Program-made: the position numbers and the translations under genes
The notes under the pieces: generated by a model
What the model was told of the DNA's origin: nothing
The model's input: the letters and a program-made list of their open reading frames with translations, nothing else
Databases searched by the model: none
Assembly: GCF_000815105.2 (NCBI RefSeq)
Contig: NZ_CP010310.2
Coordinates: forward strand, 4,340,001-4,404,000
DNA length: 64,000 bases
Direction: 5' to 3'
Source of the DNA: Pandoraea pulmonicola
Lineage (GTDB): Bacteria; Pseudomonadota; Gammaproteobacteria; Burkholderiales; Burkholderiaceae
Shown here: piece by piece, positions 37,853 to 46,758 of the stretch
How positions within the stretch are numbered: position 1 is the stretch's first letter
How the letters are laid out: each line of letters opens with the position of its first letter

Positions 37853-38308
37853 ATGCCACGTTTTGTCCGTCTGTTCGATGCTGCCAGCGAAACCATCACG
37901 GCCTTTTACGACGCACTGCGCCGGGGCCAGACGGATCGCGCCATGTCGCTGTGGGCGAACGAGGATTTCGTCAGCTATATCCGCGCCGACGGCACCCGCT
38001 GGGACGGTCTCGAGCAGATCCGCAGCGGCCTGGTCGCCCAGTTCGCGCAGAGCGTCGTGCTGATCGACTCGCTCGACACGACCGAATACGACACCGTCGG
38101 CACGGTCGTGCACACGGCGACCGAAGCGATGCGCGTGGGCAGCGAAGACGCCGGCCAGGCCACCGCCCAGCTCATCCACACGACGTATGTCCTGGTGCAC
38201 GAGCAAGGCGACTGGCGCTTCGCGCACATCCATTCCAGCCCGTTGCCGCCGCATGCCGTCGAGCAATTCAGCCTGATGATGCACGCGCGTCCGGACGGGC
38301 TGCATTGA
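37853..38308 (+). CDS. SnoaL/NTF2-like protein
   Basis: A 151-residue protein of the nuclear transport factor 2-like superfamily: an N-terminal helix (ITAFYDALRRGQTDRAMSLWANED), then strands with RWDGLEQIRSGLVAQFA, and the C-terminal TTYVLVHEQGDWRFAHIHSSPLP. These ketosteroid-isomerase-like folds include enzymes and plain binding proteins, so no reaction can be assigned. It lies 84 bases after waaF and 16 before the hydrolase gene, probably in one transcript. Confidence 0.85.
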   Translation: MPRFVRLFDAASETITAFYDALRRGQTDRAMSLWANEDFVSYIRADGTRWDGLEQIRSGLVAQFAQSVVLIDSLDTTEYDTVGTVVHTATEAMRVGSEDAGQATAQLIHTTYVLVHEQGDWRFAHIHSSPLPPHAVEQFSLMMHARPDGLH

Positions 38309-38324
38309 CCCGCGCGGTGTCGCA

Positions 38325-39356
38325 ATGACGGCCCGGCCGGCAGCGTTTCTTCCTCAGGATTACCGGGCGCCGAGGTGGCTGCCCGACGGTCACAGCCAGA
38401 CGATCTACCCAGCCCTGCTCGGTCGCCGCTCGCACGTGGAATTCCGACGCGAGACGTGGGACACGCCCGACGGCGATTTCGTCGACGTGGACTGGCTGGT
38501 GGCGCCCCCCGCGTCGAAAAAATCGCCGCCCGCCCCCGACGGGCTCGTCGAGACGCCGCTCGTGGTGCTCTTTCACGGGCTCGAAGGCGGCTCCGGCAGC
38601 CATTACGCGCGCACACTCATGCGAGATGTCGAGGCACAGGGTTGGCGCGGCGTGATCCCCCACTTTCGCAGTTGCGGCGGACGCATGAACCGCGCACCGC
38701 GCTTCTATCACTCGGGCGACAGCAGCGAGATCGACTGGATGCTGCAACGTCTGCGTGCCAATACCTCGGGCCCGATCTTCGCGGCAGGCGTGTCGCTCGG
38801 CGGCAACGTGCTGCTGCGCTGGCTCGGCGAGCGTGAAGGACACGCTGCGCGGATCGTGAGCGCGGCCTGTGCGATCTCCGCGCCGCTCGATCTGCGCGCG
38901 GGCGGCCTCGCGCTCTCGCGCGGCTTCAACATGGTGTACACGCGCAACTTCCTGGGCACGCTCAAGAAGAAGGCGCTCGCCAAACTCGAACAGTATCCCG
39001 GACTGTACGACCGCGAGCTGATGATGGCCGCCCGCGATCTCGGCGAATTCGATCACGTCGTGACGGCACCGCTGCATGGTTATCGCAGTGCGTTCGACTA
39101 CTACACGCGCGCGTCGAGCAAACCGATTCTGCCGGCCATCGAAGTGCCCACGCTCGTGATCAATGCGCGCAACGATCCGTTCCAGCCCGCCAACGTCTTG
39201 CCGGGCAAAGACGACGTCGGCCGCTATGTGCACTTGCTGCAGCCGGCGCATGGCGGTCACGTCGGCTTCATGACCGGCGCCTTTCCCGGCGGCCTCACCT
39301 GGATGCCGCGCACGGTCGTCGACTATTTCCGTCAGTTTCTGCCGGCTGCGGTATGA
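38325..39356 (+). CDS. Alpha/beta hydrolase, YheT family
   Basis: A 343-residue alpha/beta-fold hydrolase. YheT-like features: PRWLPDGHSQTIYPAL at the N-terminus, LFHGLEGGSGSHYARTLM (oxyanion region), the nucleophile elbow AAGVSLGGNVLLRWLGE (Ser in GVSLGG), NARNDPFQP (acid) and AHGGHVGF (His). Family members act on esters or lipids; the substrate is unknown. It follows the SnoaL-like gene and precedes a conserved hypothetical gene by 9 bases. Confidence 0.92.
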   Translation: MTARPAAFLPQDYRAPRWLPDGHSQTIYPALLGRRSHVEFRRETWDTPDGDFVDVDWLVAPPASKKSPPAPDGLVETPLVVLFHGLEGGSGSHYARTLMRDVEAQGWRGVIPHFRSCGGRMNRAPRFYHSGDSSEIDWMLQRLRANTSGPIFAAGVSLGGNVLLRWLGEREGHAARIVSAACAISAPLDLRAGGLALSRGFNMVYTRNFLGTLKKKALAKLEQYPGLYDRELMMAARDLGEFDHVVTAPLHGYRSAFDYYTRASSKPILPAIEVPTLVINARNDPFQPANVLPGKDDVGRYVHLLQPAHGGHVGFMTGAFPGGLTWMPRTVVDYFRQFLPAAV

Positions 39357-39365
39357 GGTTACGTC

Positions 39366-40064
39366 ATGGATGAAATCGTTCGACAGGCGATGGCCAAATG
39401 GCCCAACGTGCCGCATTGCTACGGCTGGCTGGCGCTCGACAGACGCGGGCAATGGCGCATGCGCGACGACGCGGCACAAGCCGCGGGCGCTCCGGGCGAC
39501 CCGATTCGCCACGCTGCGCTGATTGCGTTCATCGCACGCAATTACGCGTGTGACGAAGGGGGGCGATGGTACTTCCAGAACGGACCGCAACGCGTGTATG
39601 TGGCGCTGGCGTATGCGCCGTTCGTCGTGCGCTTGACGTGGGACGCGCAGGCCAATGGCGGACGCGGCGCGCCGGTGCTCGCCGATCAGCTCGGACGCGC
39701 GTTCGCGCCGCAAGCCTGCCTGCTCGACGAGGACGGAAACGTCGCGTTCGTCGGCGGGGCAAGCGAGGCGAAAGCGGCGGATGGATCAGAGGCGAATTCG
39801 AAAGCCGGCCCGACGCTCGCGCTGCTGCATGATCACGACATCGATCTGCTCACGCAAGTCTCCGATATCGCGCAAGCGTTCGAAGTGTTCGATAACGGTG
39901 GGGGTAGGGGTGAGGGTGACAGCGATGCGATGCGAGCGCGACAGTCCACGCGTTTGCACTGGCGCAACGGCGACTCGCTGCCCTTCGCTTTCGTCCGCGC
40001 AGACGCATTGGCGCAGACCTATGGATTCGAGCGGAATCCGCAGATCGGCGATCAAGGGGCGTGA
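39366..40064 (+). CDS. Conserved hypothetical protein beside the YheT hydrolase
   Basis: A 232-residue soluble protein that I recall as a conserved companion of the YheT-type hydrolase in Burkholderiaceae (opening MDEIVRQAMAKWPNVPHCYGWLALDRRGQWRMRD), but I cannot name a function. Trp- and Tyr-rich strands (WYFQNGPQRVYVALAYAPFVVRL) suggest a beta-rich fold. Residues 135-150 and 178-190 are low-complexity inserts, the second coded by a G-rich run at 39897-39917. No signal peptide or membrane segment. Confidence 0.75.
   Translation: MDEIVRQAMAKWPNVPHCYGWLALDRRGQWRMRDDAAQAAGAPGDPIRHAALIAFIARNYACDEGGRWYFQNGPQRVYVALAYAPFVVRLTWDAQANGGRGAPVLADQLGRAFAPQACLLDEDGNVAFVGGASEAKAADGSEANSKAGPTLALLHDHDIDLLTQVSDIAQAFEVFDNGGGRGEGDSDAMRARQSTRLHWRNGDSLPFAFVRADALAQTYGFERNPQIGDQGA
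39897..39917 (+). other. G-rich run with quadruplex potential
   Basis: Four closely spaced G runs (GG, GGGGG, GGGG, GGG) within a low-complexity Gly/Arg/Glu insert of the hypothetical gene. Confidence 0.4.
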
Positions 40065-40068
40065 GCGG

Positions 40069-41403
40069 TTACTCGGCGGCGTCCCGTTGCACTGGCTCGG
40101 CCGCATCGAAGGCTTCGGGATATCGATCGGAATAGAATTTTTCGACGCTGCCCTCCGTGTCTTTTACGCCAAGGAGTCTCCATGGCTCACTGGCGAGGCA
40201 CGATGACAACACGGCAATGCTGACCAGGCCACCATACAGCCACCATCGGCCTTCCGTGGTGTGAGAAGCGTATGAAATGCCATACAGCGCGAACGACAAC
40301 ATACCCGCCAGTTGGGTTGTCAGCAGCGTTGCACCAGCGACTCTGACGCGTACGCGCGATGGCAGCGCGATGACGCGCCGGTCAATACCATTCATCGACA
40401 AACAAGCCCCGATGGCCCCTGCCGACATCAAGCTCGCTCCCAGCCAAACGGTGGTATCCGCGACCGTTGCCATTGCGAGGCTGACGCCCAGCGCTACCCA
40501 ACCGGCAACATAGCCAGGCCTGCGTCCGAATGCGCTGGCAAGCATCGGATGAAGAATCGCAACGCCCGCGATAGATCCGATAACGAATGCTGCGATCAGC
40601 CAGCCGGCCTGCGACTCCGGTAGTCGGGCCTGTCGCACGACTTGAGGAATGAGCACCGGCACGACCCCCGCGGTCGCGACACCCAGCAACATATCCCAGA
40701 GCGTGAAGCATCGTTCCGCCGATAGTCGGACTTTTAAGGCGAAGCCGGCAAACGTACGATGCAGTATCGTCTTCGCGGAAATGGGCACTGGCGATTGCCT
40801 TCGATCCGGCGACGGCAGTGTCGGCAGTCTTAACAGGATGGGAAGCGCGCAACAACCGAGAACTGCCAGGCACCCCAAAGCGTATTGCCAGGTATAGAGG
40901 AGTAAAGCCGTGCCGGAAAGCAATGGTCCACAGATACGGCCGAGATTGACCACAACCCGTTTCAGTCGAAACGCCGCGAGCACGCGGACCTTTTCGACCG
41001 TCTCCGCCGGATAGACGCCAAGCAGCGGTTGCATGGACGCAAATGCGGCGACAGCGATCATGTCGTTCAGCATCCAGAAAGTCAGGCCAAGCGCTGCCCC
41101 CGCAATCGCGAGCCGCGACATGCCGGATAACACGATGATCGAACACGCCCAACGCATGACCTGCGCCCGCGAAAGCTGCTCGGTCCATAAAGCGGCGACT
41201 GGTAGCGCGATGACAGCACACGCGGCAAGCGCAATCTCATAGGCCACCACGCCCGTCGCGCCGAAGCGGTCAAGCAAGACGATAGGAACCACCGCGTTCC
41301 ACATGCCGAGGTAGACCGCAAGAAGCCAATCCAACGACAGATAAGCGAGAAATAGGGGCACGTTTTGGCAGAAGCGACCACGGCCGGAAATCGGCCGTGG
41401 CAA
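40069..41403 (-). CDS. MFS transporter
   Basis: A 444-residue major facilitator with about twelve hydrophobic helices (for example FLAYLSLDWLLAVYLGMWNAV, VVAYEIALAACAVIALPVAALW, MLNDMIAVAAFASMQPLL, AGWLIAAFVIGSIAGVAIL). It carries no motif that fixes a substrate. Codon use is less GC-biased than its neighbours and it sits on the opposite strand between two syntenic groups, which suggests acquisition. Stop codon is 4 bases past the convergent hypothetical gene. A 24-bp operator-like repeat lies upstream (41499-41522). Confidence 0.8.
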   Translation of the reverse strand: MPRPISGRGRFCQNVPLFLAYLSLDWLLAVYLGMWNAVVPIVLLDRFGATGVVAYEIALAACAVIALPVAALWTEQLSRAQVMRWACSIIVLSGMSRLAIAGAALGLTFWMLNDMIAVAAFASMQPLLGVYPAETVEKVRVLAAFRLKRVVVNLGRICGPLLSGTALLLYTWQYALGCLAVLGCCALPILLRLPTLPSPDRRQSPVPISAKTILHRTFAGFALKVRLSAERCFTLWDMLLGVATAGVVPVLIPQVVRQARLPESQAGWLIAAFVIGSIAGVAILHPMLASAFGRRPGYVAGWVALGVSLAMATVADTTVWLGASLMSAGAIGACLSMNGIDRRVIALPSRVRVRVAGATLLTTQLAGMLSFALYGISYASHTTEGRWWLYGGLVSIAVLSSCLASEPWRLLGVKDTEGSVEKFYSDRYPEAFDAAEPVQRDAAE

Positions 41404-41498
41404 CTACGAGGTGAGAAACCAGGTCAGTGAGCGGCTACGAAATGCGCCACGCTTGCGTCAACCCAAAAGCTCGGGCGCGATGAAGTCGTTCGGTAAGT

Positions 41499-41522
41499 AT
41501 GAACGTACGTACATACGTACAT
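41499..41522. promoter_or_regulatory. Operator-like imperfect palindrome with period-4 repeats
   Basis: An imperfect 24-bp palindrome (20 of 24 positions symmetric) built from ACGT/GTAC tetranucleotides, reading ATGAACGTACG then TACATACGTACAT. It is about 95 bases before the MFS start and close to the M48 protease stop. It looks like a TetR-type box, but no regulator gene is adjacent. Confidence 0.4.
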
Positions 41523-41541
41523 CACCATGCGTATGCAACGC

Positions 41542-43140
41542 TCATCCGAACTGCTTGTTGAAGTCCTTCTCGTCTTCCTTGTCTTCCTTGTAGCGACGCT
41601 GGAATTCGTGCAGCCGCGCGTCGATGGTCGACATCTCGTAGAAGTCCGCGTCGCCGGCGTCGCGCGCGAGTTTGAGCTGGCTGACGGCCGCCATCCATTG
41701 CCCCTGCAACGCGTATTGTTCGGCAAGCGCCGAATGCTGACGCGCGCGCTTGCCCGACGCCGCCCACGCGCCCGCGAGAGCGCGCCACCAGATCGGTTCG
41801 CCGCGATAGCGCTCGACTTGCGATTGCAGGAACTGCGTCGCCTCCGGAACGCGCTGGCTCGCAATCAGCGCATCGGCGTAGGCCATGTCGGCTGCCTGCG
41901 ACAGCGGGAACGCCGTGCGGGCCTGCCTGGCGATGCGCAGCGCCTCTTCCGGCTTTCCCGATAGACGCGCGATGTCCGAGTCCAGCACCGCCAGACTCGG
42001 TGTGCCCGGCCCCGTGCCGCCGAACGCCGACTTCGCTTTCTCCAGCGCGTCGCGCGCCGGCTCCCAGCGTCGTTGCTTGAATTCCGCGAGCGCCACCGCA
42101 TACCAGGCGCCCGCCACGCTCGGCGCCGTTTGCGTGCGGATGTGAGTGCGCTGCGCCTCCGCCACGGCGGCATAGTCGCTCGCGGACTTCTGCTGCAGGA
42201 CGAGCGCGCGCGCCCGCACGAACACGTACTCCGGCGATTGCTCCGGTTGGCGATACCCTGCATTGCGCGAGCGATTGAGCATGTCGGCGATCCGCTCGTT
42301 GGTCAGCGGGTGCGTCCGCACGTATTCCGGCACGCCGGCTTCGTTGATGGCGTCGGCGCGTTGCAGGCGCTCGAAAAACGTCGCCATGGCATACGTATCG
42401 AAGCCAGACGCCTGCAGCAACTGAAAACCGACGCGATCCGCCTCGCGCTCGGCGTCGCGCGAGAAGCGCAACTGCCGGTCGACGGCCAGACCCTGCCCGC
42501 CCATGGCAATCCCCATCCCCAGATCGGAGCTGCGCGCACCGATACCCGCGAGCAGCCCGAGCAACATGCCGCCGAGCGCGATCCACGAATTCTGCGCCTG
42601 CTGGCCCAGCATGCGCGCGATGTGATGCTGCAGCACGTGCCCCGTCTCGTGACCGACGACCGACGCCAGTTCCGACTCGGTGCGTGTCGTGACAATCAGT
42701 CCGGTGTTGATGCCGATGAAACCGCCGGGCAGCGAGAACGCGTTGATCGCCGCGTCGCGCACGACGAAGAATTCAAAGCTCTGGCTCGCGTCCAGCCCGA
42801 CCTTGCGCGTGGCGGAGACGAGCTTGCCGCCGAGCGCGTTGACGTAATCGGAGAGCAGCAGATCGGACAGATAGTCGGGATCGGCGCGAATCTCGCGCAT
42901 CACCCGCTCGCCGAGCTTGCGCTCCATCGCCGGCGAGAGGTCCGACGCCGAGCTCTGACCGAGCGTCGGCAGCGACTGTGCGGCGGCCTGTGTCGGCAGC
43001 ACGGCGGCGGCGAACGTCGTCGCCGCCATCACCGGCACCAACGCCGATGCCACCGCGCGTTGCCAGGGGGCGACGGCGGCGGGAAATCTGCGGGAAAGGA
43101 AGCAGGACGGGGCGCGGAACGAACGTGACGAACGCGTCAT
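41542..43140 (-). CDS. M48-family periplasmic metalloprotease (BepA/YfgC type)
   Basis: A 532-residue exported zinc protease with TPR-like C-terminus, the plan of BepA, which assists or degrades outer-membrane proteins such as LptD. The signal region ends near TQAAAQS. The zinc motif is HETGH at His164-His168 ([14 protein letters not shown]), and the third ligand region [12 protein letters not shown] follows. The C-terminal half has helical TPR-type repeats. I kept ATG 43140, though no good ribosome-binding site precedes it; the frame is open to 43272. Divergent from moaC. Confidence 0.92.
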   Translation of the reverse strand: MTRSSRSFRAPSCFLSRRFPAAVAPWQRAVASALVPVMAATTFAAAVLPTQAAAQSLPTLGQSSASDLSPAMERKLGERVMREIRADPDYLSDLLLSDYVNALGGKLVSATRKVGLDASQSFEFFVVRDAAINAFSLPGGFIGINTGLIVTTRTESELASVVGHETGHVLQHHIARMLGQQAQNSWIALGGMLLGLLAGIGARSSDLGMGIAMGGQGLAVDRQLRFSRDAEREADRVGFQLLQASGFDTYAMATFFERLQRADAINEAGVPEYVRTHPLTNERIADMLNRSRNAGYRQPEQSPEYVFVRARALVLQQKSASDYAAVAEAQRTHIRTQTAPSVAGAWYAVALAEFKQRRWEPARDALEKAKSAFGGTGPGTPSLAVLDSDIARLSGKPEEALRIARQARTAFPLSQAADMAYADALIASQRVPEATQFLQSQVERYRGEPIWWRALAGAWAASGKRARQHSALAEQYALQGQWMAAVSQLKLARDAGDADFYEMSTIDARLHEFQRRYKEDKEDEKDFNKQFG

Positions 43141-43230
43141 GGAAAGGGGCGCAGCGTGGCGCTGATCATTCGGAGCTGCTGCTATGATAGCAGCCAGACG
43201 CGGACGTTCCGCAGCGGTGCACATTGCTGC

Positions 43231-43270
43231 GATATGCGGCGATATACAGCGATACGCTGCGATGTACCGC
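43231..43270 (+). repeat. Four phased 10-bp repeats in the moaC/M48 intergenic region
   Basis: GATATGCGGC, GATATACAGC, GATACGCTGC, GATGTACCGC: four head-to-tail units of exactly ten bases, one helical turn each. They lie between divergent genes, where they could present one DNA face to a protein. The frame of the moaC ORF upstream of 43378 runs through them but looks noncoding. Confidence 0.7.
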
Positions 43271-43377
43271 AACAGGCACCGTCCTGGCGCCCGGGCTACG
43301 ATGGCATTCCCTTCCGACGGAACCGGCGCCGGCGCAAAACTCCCGCAATCTTCCCGGCACCTTCACAGCATCGACTC

Positions 43378-43857
43378 ATGGCAGAACTCACGCACTTCGA
43401 CACCGCCGGTCAGGCCCATATGGTTGACGTCGGCGGCAAGGACAGCACGCATCGCGTGGCCGTCGCGCGCGGCACCATCCGGATGAAACCGGAAACGCTG
43501 GCGCTCATTCGCACCGGTACCGCGAAGAAAGGCGACGTGCTCGGCATTGCACGCATCGCCGCCATTCAGGGCGCGAAGCGCACGGCCGATCTCATTCCGC
43601 TGTGCCACCCGCTCGCCCTCACGCGGGTGACGGTCGAGTTCCTCGTGGACGACGGCGCGAACGCCGTGCACTGCCGCGCGCAGGTCGAGACCATCGGTCG
43701 CACCGGCGTGGAAATGGAAGCACTCACCGCCGTGCAGGTCGGGCTGCTCACGATCTACGACATGTGCAAGGCGGTCGATCGCGGCATGACCATGACCGAC
43801 GTGCGCGTACTGGAAAAGCATGGCGGCAAGTCGGGAGACTGGGTGGCGCAGGTCTGA
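43378..43857 (+). CDS. moaC: Cyclic pyranopterin monophosphate synthase
   Basis: A 159-residue MoaC, which with MoaA makes cPMP, the first intermediate of molybdenum cofactor. Motifs: [64 protein letters not shown], and [14 protein letters not shown] 43378 gives the standard length; the frame open to 43156 is not used. It supports the molybdoenzymes at 11-16 kb. Convergent with the EamA gene. Confidence 0.97.
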   Translation: MAELTHFDTAGQAHMVDVGGKDSTHRVAVARGTIRMKPETLALIRTGTAKKGDVLGIARIAAIQGAKRTADLIPLCHPLALTRVTVEFLVDDGANAVHCRAQVETIGRTGVEMEALTAVQVGLLTIYDMCKAVDRGMTMTDVRVLEKHGGKSGDWVAQV

Positions 43858-43876
43858 GGCCACCCACACCGCGCGA

Positions 43877-44752
43877 TCAAGCGCGCGACGCCGTCCACTG
43901 CACCGCCAGAATGCTCGCGAACACCATCGCGAGCCCGACGAATGCGAAGCCCTTGATCGCCTGATCGAGCAACACCCAACCGAGTATCACGGCGGTCAGC
44001 GGGCTGAGCAGCCCGAGCGACGACACCGCCACCGGCGCCAGCCGCGCAATCCCCCGAAACCACAGCGCATAAGCCAGCAACGCCCCCGCCATCGACAGAT
44101 AGAGATAGCCCAGCGTTTGCCACAGCGTCAGCGAAGGCAGCGGTGGATCGAACCACGCGGCGAGCGGCGCGAGCATCAGCCCCCCAAGCCACAACTGCCA
44201 GCCCGTGAGCGCGAGCACCGGCATTTGAGGACGCCAGCGGCGCGTGAGATAAGTCCCCGTCGCCATGCTCGCCGCGCCGGCGAGCGCCGCGAGAATGCCG
44301 ATCGGCTCGAACACCGTCCCTGGCGAAAGCAACAGCACCGCCATGCCGACGACGCCCGCCACCGCCGCCCACACGGTCGGCAGCAAGGGACGACGATGCT
44401 CCACACCCCAGACCAGCGCCATCACGAGCAGCGGCTGGATCGCCCCGACAACCGCCGCCAGTCCGCCCGGCAGCCGATACGCGGCAACGAACAGCAACGC
44501 CTGGAACGCGCCGATATTGAGCGCCGAGAGCACCAGCAGTCGTCCCCATTCGCCGCGCGCCGGCCAGCGTCGCGCATAGAACAGCAACAGCAATCCCGAC
44601 GGCAGCACGCGAATGAGCGCCGCCGTAAACGGCCGGTCGGGTGGCAGCAGTTGCGTCGTCACGATGTAGGTCGAACCCCAGATCATGGGCGCGAACGCTG
44701 TGAGCAGCGCATCGGTCCAGCGCACTCGCGAAGAGGAAGTCGCAGTTGTCAT
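43877..44752 (-). CDS. EamA/DMT-family exporter
   Basis: A 291-residue drug/metabolite transporter with ten predicted helices in two EamA repeats: the first starts DALLTAFAPMIWGSTYIVTTQLLPPDRP, the second near FEPIGILAALAGAASMATGTYL, and SLGLLSPLTAVILGWVLLDQ closes the second repeat. Substrate unknown (often amino acids or metabolites). Divergent from the MarR regulator with two matched operators between, so it is probably that regulator's target. Confidence 0.9.
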   Translation of the reverse strand: MTTATSSSRVRWTDALLTAFAPMIWGSTYIVTTQLLPPDRPFTAALIRVLPSGLLLLFYARRWPARGEWGRLLVLSALNIGAFQALLFVAAYRLPGGLAAVVGAIQPLLVMALVWGVEHRRPLLPTVWAAVAGVVGMAVLLLSPGTVFEPIGILAALAGAASMATGTYLTRRWRPQMPVLALTGWQLWLGGLMLAPLAAWFDPPLPSLTLWQTLGYLYLSMAGALLAYALWFRGIARLAPVAVSSLGLLSPLTAVILGWVLLDQAIKGFAFVGLAMVFASILAVQWTASRA

Positions 44753-44756
44753 CTCA

Positions 44757-44780
44757 ATTTATCTTCATTTCAAGATAAAT
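44757..44780. promoter_or_regulatory. MarR-type operator 1
   Basis: ATTTATCTT, six bases, AAGATAAAT: a perfect 9-bp inverted repeat of 24 bases immediately before the eamA start codon. Same architecture as operator 2. Confidence 0.7.
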
Positions 44781-44794
44781 GCAGTTTGTTATCA

Positions 44795-44818
44795 TTTTGT
44801 CTCGACGTCAAGACAAAA
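44795..44818. promoter_or_regulatory. MarR-type operator 2
   Basis: TTTTGTCT, eight bases, AGACAAAA: a perfect 8-bp inverted repeat of 24 bases, ending ten bases before the marR start codon. It shares the TTT(A/G)TCT / AGA(T/C)AAA core with operator 1. The two centres are 38 bases apart. Confidence 0.7.
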
Positions 44819-44828
44819 GAGGCAATAC

Positions 44829-45422
44829 ATGACGACCGGATCGACGGGTAAACGCAAGGCGCAAGCACATCAGCCCGAAACATCGGAAGCGCCCGGCACG
44901 GGAGCCCCCTCCGGCAGCACCACAGATCACGGCGATGCGGTCGACCGGATCCTTGCGCAATGGCATCGCGAGCGCCCGGATCTGGACGTCTCGCCGATGG
45001 GCGTGATCGGCCGCCTCAAGCGCTGCGCGGCGCTGGTTCAGCAGCAGCTCGACGAGACATTCGCCGAATTCGAAATGAGCGGATGGGAGTTCGACATGCT
45101 GGCGACGTTGCGTCGCTCGGGGGCGCCGTACCGGCTCGCGCCGACTGCCCTCTTCTCCACGTTGATGGTGACCTCCGGCACGATGACGCACCGCCTGCAG
45201 CGCCTGGAAGCACGCGGCTGGATCGCACGCGTGCCGAACGCGGAAGATGCCCGCAGCATGCTCGTCGAGCTCACGACCGAGGGCTTCGAACTGATCGAGC
45301 GGGCGGTCGAGGCCCACGTCGCGAATGAACACCGCATGCTGGCGCCGCTCTCGCCGGCGTCACTCCAGCAGATCGACGCCGGCCTGAGCGCCTGGTTACG
45401 GGCGCTCGAGGCCGGGCGTTGA
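44829..45422 (+). CDS. MarR-family transcriptional regulator
   Basis: A 197-residue winged-helix regulator. The first 45 residues are Gln/Glu/Thr-rich and probably flexible. The core has FEMSGWEFDMLATLRRSG, RLAPTALFSTLMVTSGTMTHRLQRLEARGWI and the wing RVPNAEDARSMLVELTTEGF. AGAGG precedes ATG 44829. It is divergent from the EamA exporter, with two operator-like repeats between, so it probably represses both genes in response to a small ligand. Confidence 0.92.
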   Translation: MTTGSTGKRKAQAHQPETSEAPGTGAPSGSTTDHGDAVDRILAQWHRERPDLDVSPMGVIGRLKRCAALVQQQLDETFAEFEMSGWEFDMLATLRRSGAPYRLAPTALFSTLMVTSGTMTHRLQRLEARGWIARVPNAEDARSMLVELTTEGFELIERAVEAHVANEHRMLAPLSPASLQQIDAGLSAWLRALEAGR

Positions 45423-45443
45423 GAGGCATCGCGAGAGGAGGCG

Positions 45444-46655
45444 TCAGGCCGCCGCGACCTTGCCGACGCGCTGACGTTGCGGCCAGAAGTACCACACCGC
45501 GCCCAGCACCTGCAGCACGACAAGGATCGTCCACGCCGTGAAGTGCGCGTCGGCACTGTGAGCCTCATACGCGCCGAGCACCGCGCCCACACCGACCTGG
45601 CACAGGAAAATCAGCACGAAGATGACGAGCGTGAGCGACGTGTTCACGCGCCCGATCAAGGTGCCGTGAAAATGCTCGGCGAGCACCGCGTACGAGAGAA
45701 TGCCCGTACCGCCGAAGATGCCGTAAGCAGCCCAGAGCCAGACCGGCGGAATCGGCGTGCGCAGCATCAGCAGCAACTGCACCGCGACGAACAGCACCAT
45801 GCCGACGCCCGAGAAAGCGAACACGCTCACACCGCGCCGCTCCAGCGAGCGCGCAGCGGCGCCGAACACCACGCTGCCGGCCATCATCGCAAGCCCCACG
45901 ACCGAGACCAGCGACGCCGCCTCCGCCGGCGAGAGCCCTTCCACGTCACGCATGAACGGCGCCATCCACAGCGACTGCATCGCGTAGAACACGCCCTGCG
46001 TGATGCCGGAGAGCGACGTCACCTTCCAGAACATTCCGCTGCTCAGCACCTGACGCACGCCATCGAGCGCCTCGCGCAGCCCTCCTTGCGCGTGCGCGCC
46101 CGGCTTCTCCGGCGCGCCGAACCACAGCGCCGCCGACATGAAGACGGTGAGGGCCGCCAGCGCGAATGACACCACGCGCCAGTCCGTCATGCCGAGCAGC
46201 CAGTTGAGCGGCGTGCCGACGACGACGCCGCCCAGGCCGCCCACGGCCATCACCAGGCCGTTGAGCAACGGCAGACGCGCCACCGGGAACCACTGCGCGA
46301 GCGCCTTGAACGCGCTGCCCAGGCACACCGACACGCCAACGCCGATCAGCAGGCGCCCTGCCATCAAGGTGCCCACGCCCTGCGCAAAACCGAAGAGTGC
46401 CGCACCGGCCGCCGCAAGCAGCAGGACCAGCGATGCGACCCGGCGCGGGCCAAACCTGTCGAGCAGCACGCCGGCCGGGAGCTGCGCGCCGGCGAAACCT
46501 AGGAAATAGAGGCTCGTCAGCAAGCCGAGGTCGGCCGACGACAGGCCCAGGTCGCGCGTCATTAAAGGCGCGAAACCGATATTCACGCCGCGGTACACGT
46601 AGGAGACGAAATACCCGCAGGCGAACAGGACAAAGATGCGAAGCGCTTTGGACAT
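45444..46655 (-). CDS. MFS transporter (NNP/ACS-like)
   Basis: A 403-residue major facilitator with 12 helices. Start MSKALRIFVLFACGYFVSYVYRGVNIGFAPLMTRDLGLSSADLGLLTSLYFLGFAGAQLPAGVLLDRFGPRR carries the typical first two helices and motif A (GVLLDRFGPRR). No substrate is indicated. Divergent from the LysR gene with 103 bases between, so it is the likely LysR target. Convergent with marR. Confidence 0.9.
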   Translation of the reverse strand: MSKALRIFVLFACGYFVSYVYRGVNIGFAPLMTRDLGLSSADLGLLTSLYFLGFAGAQLPAGVLLDRFGPRRVASLVLLLAAAGAALFGFAQGVGTLMAGRLLIGVGVSVCLGSAFKALAQWFPVARLPLLNGLVMAVGGLGGVVVGTPLNWLLGMTDWRVVSFALAALTVFMSAALWFGAPEKPGAHAQGGLREALDGVRQVLSSGMFWKVTSLSGITQGVFYAMQSLWMAPFMRDVEGLSPAEAASLVSVVGLAMMAGSVVFGAAARSLERRGVSVFAFSGVGMVLFVAVQLLLMLRTPIPPVWLWAAYGIFGGTGILSYAVLAEHFHGTLIGRVNTSLTLVIFVLIFLCQVGVGAVLGAYEAHSADAHFTAWTILVVLQVLGAVWYFWPQRQRVGKVAAA

Positions 46656-46758
46656 GAAGCCATACCCTAGTCAATTGCTCGGGTATGGATTGTCGGTGCT
46701 CCGGCGTCCAGAAGCCAACGAAACCTTTGCGCGCGCATTGTGAGTAGAATTTGACTTT

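Noticed and set aside
43231..43270. Ten-base repeats considered as CRISPR or coding repeats
   Set aside because: Too short, no spacers, and the frame running through them precedes the clear moaC start.
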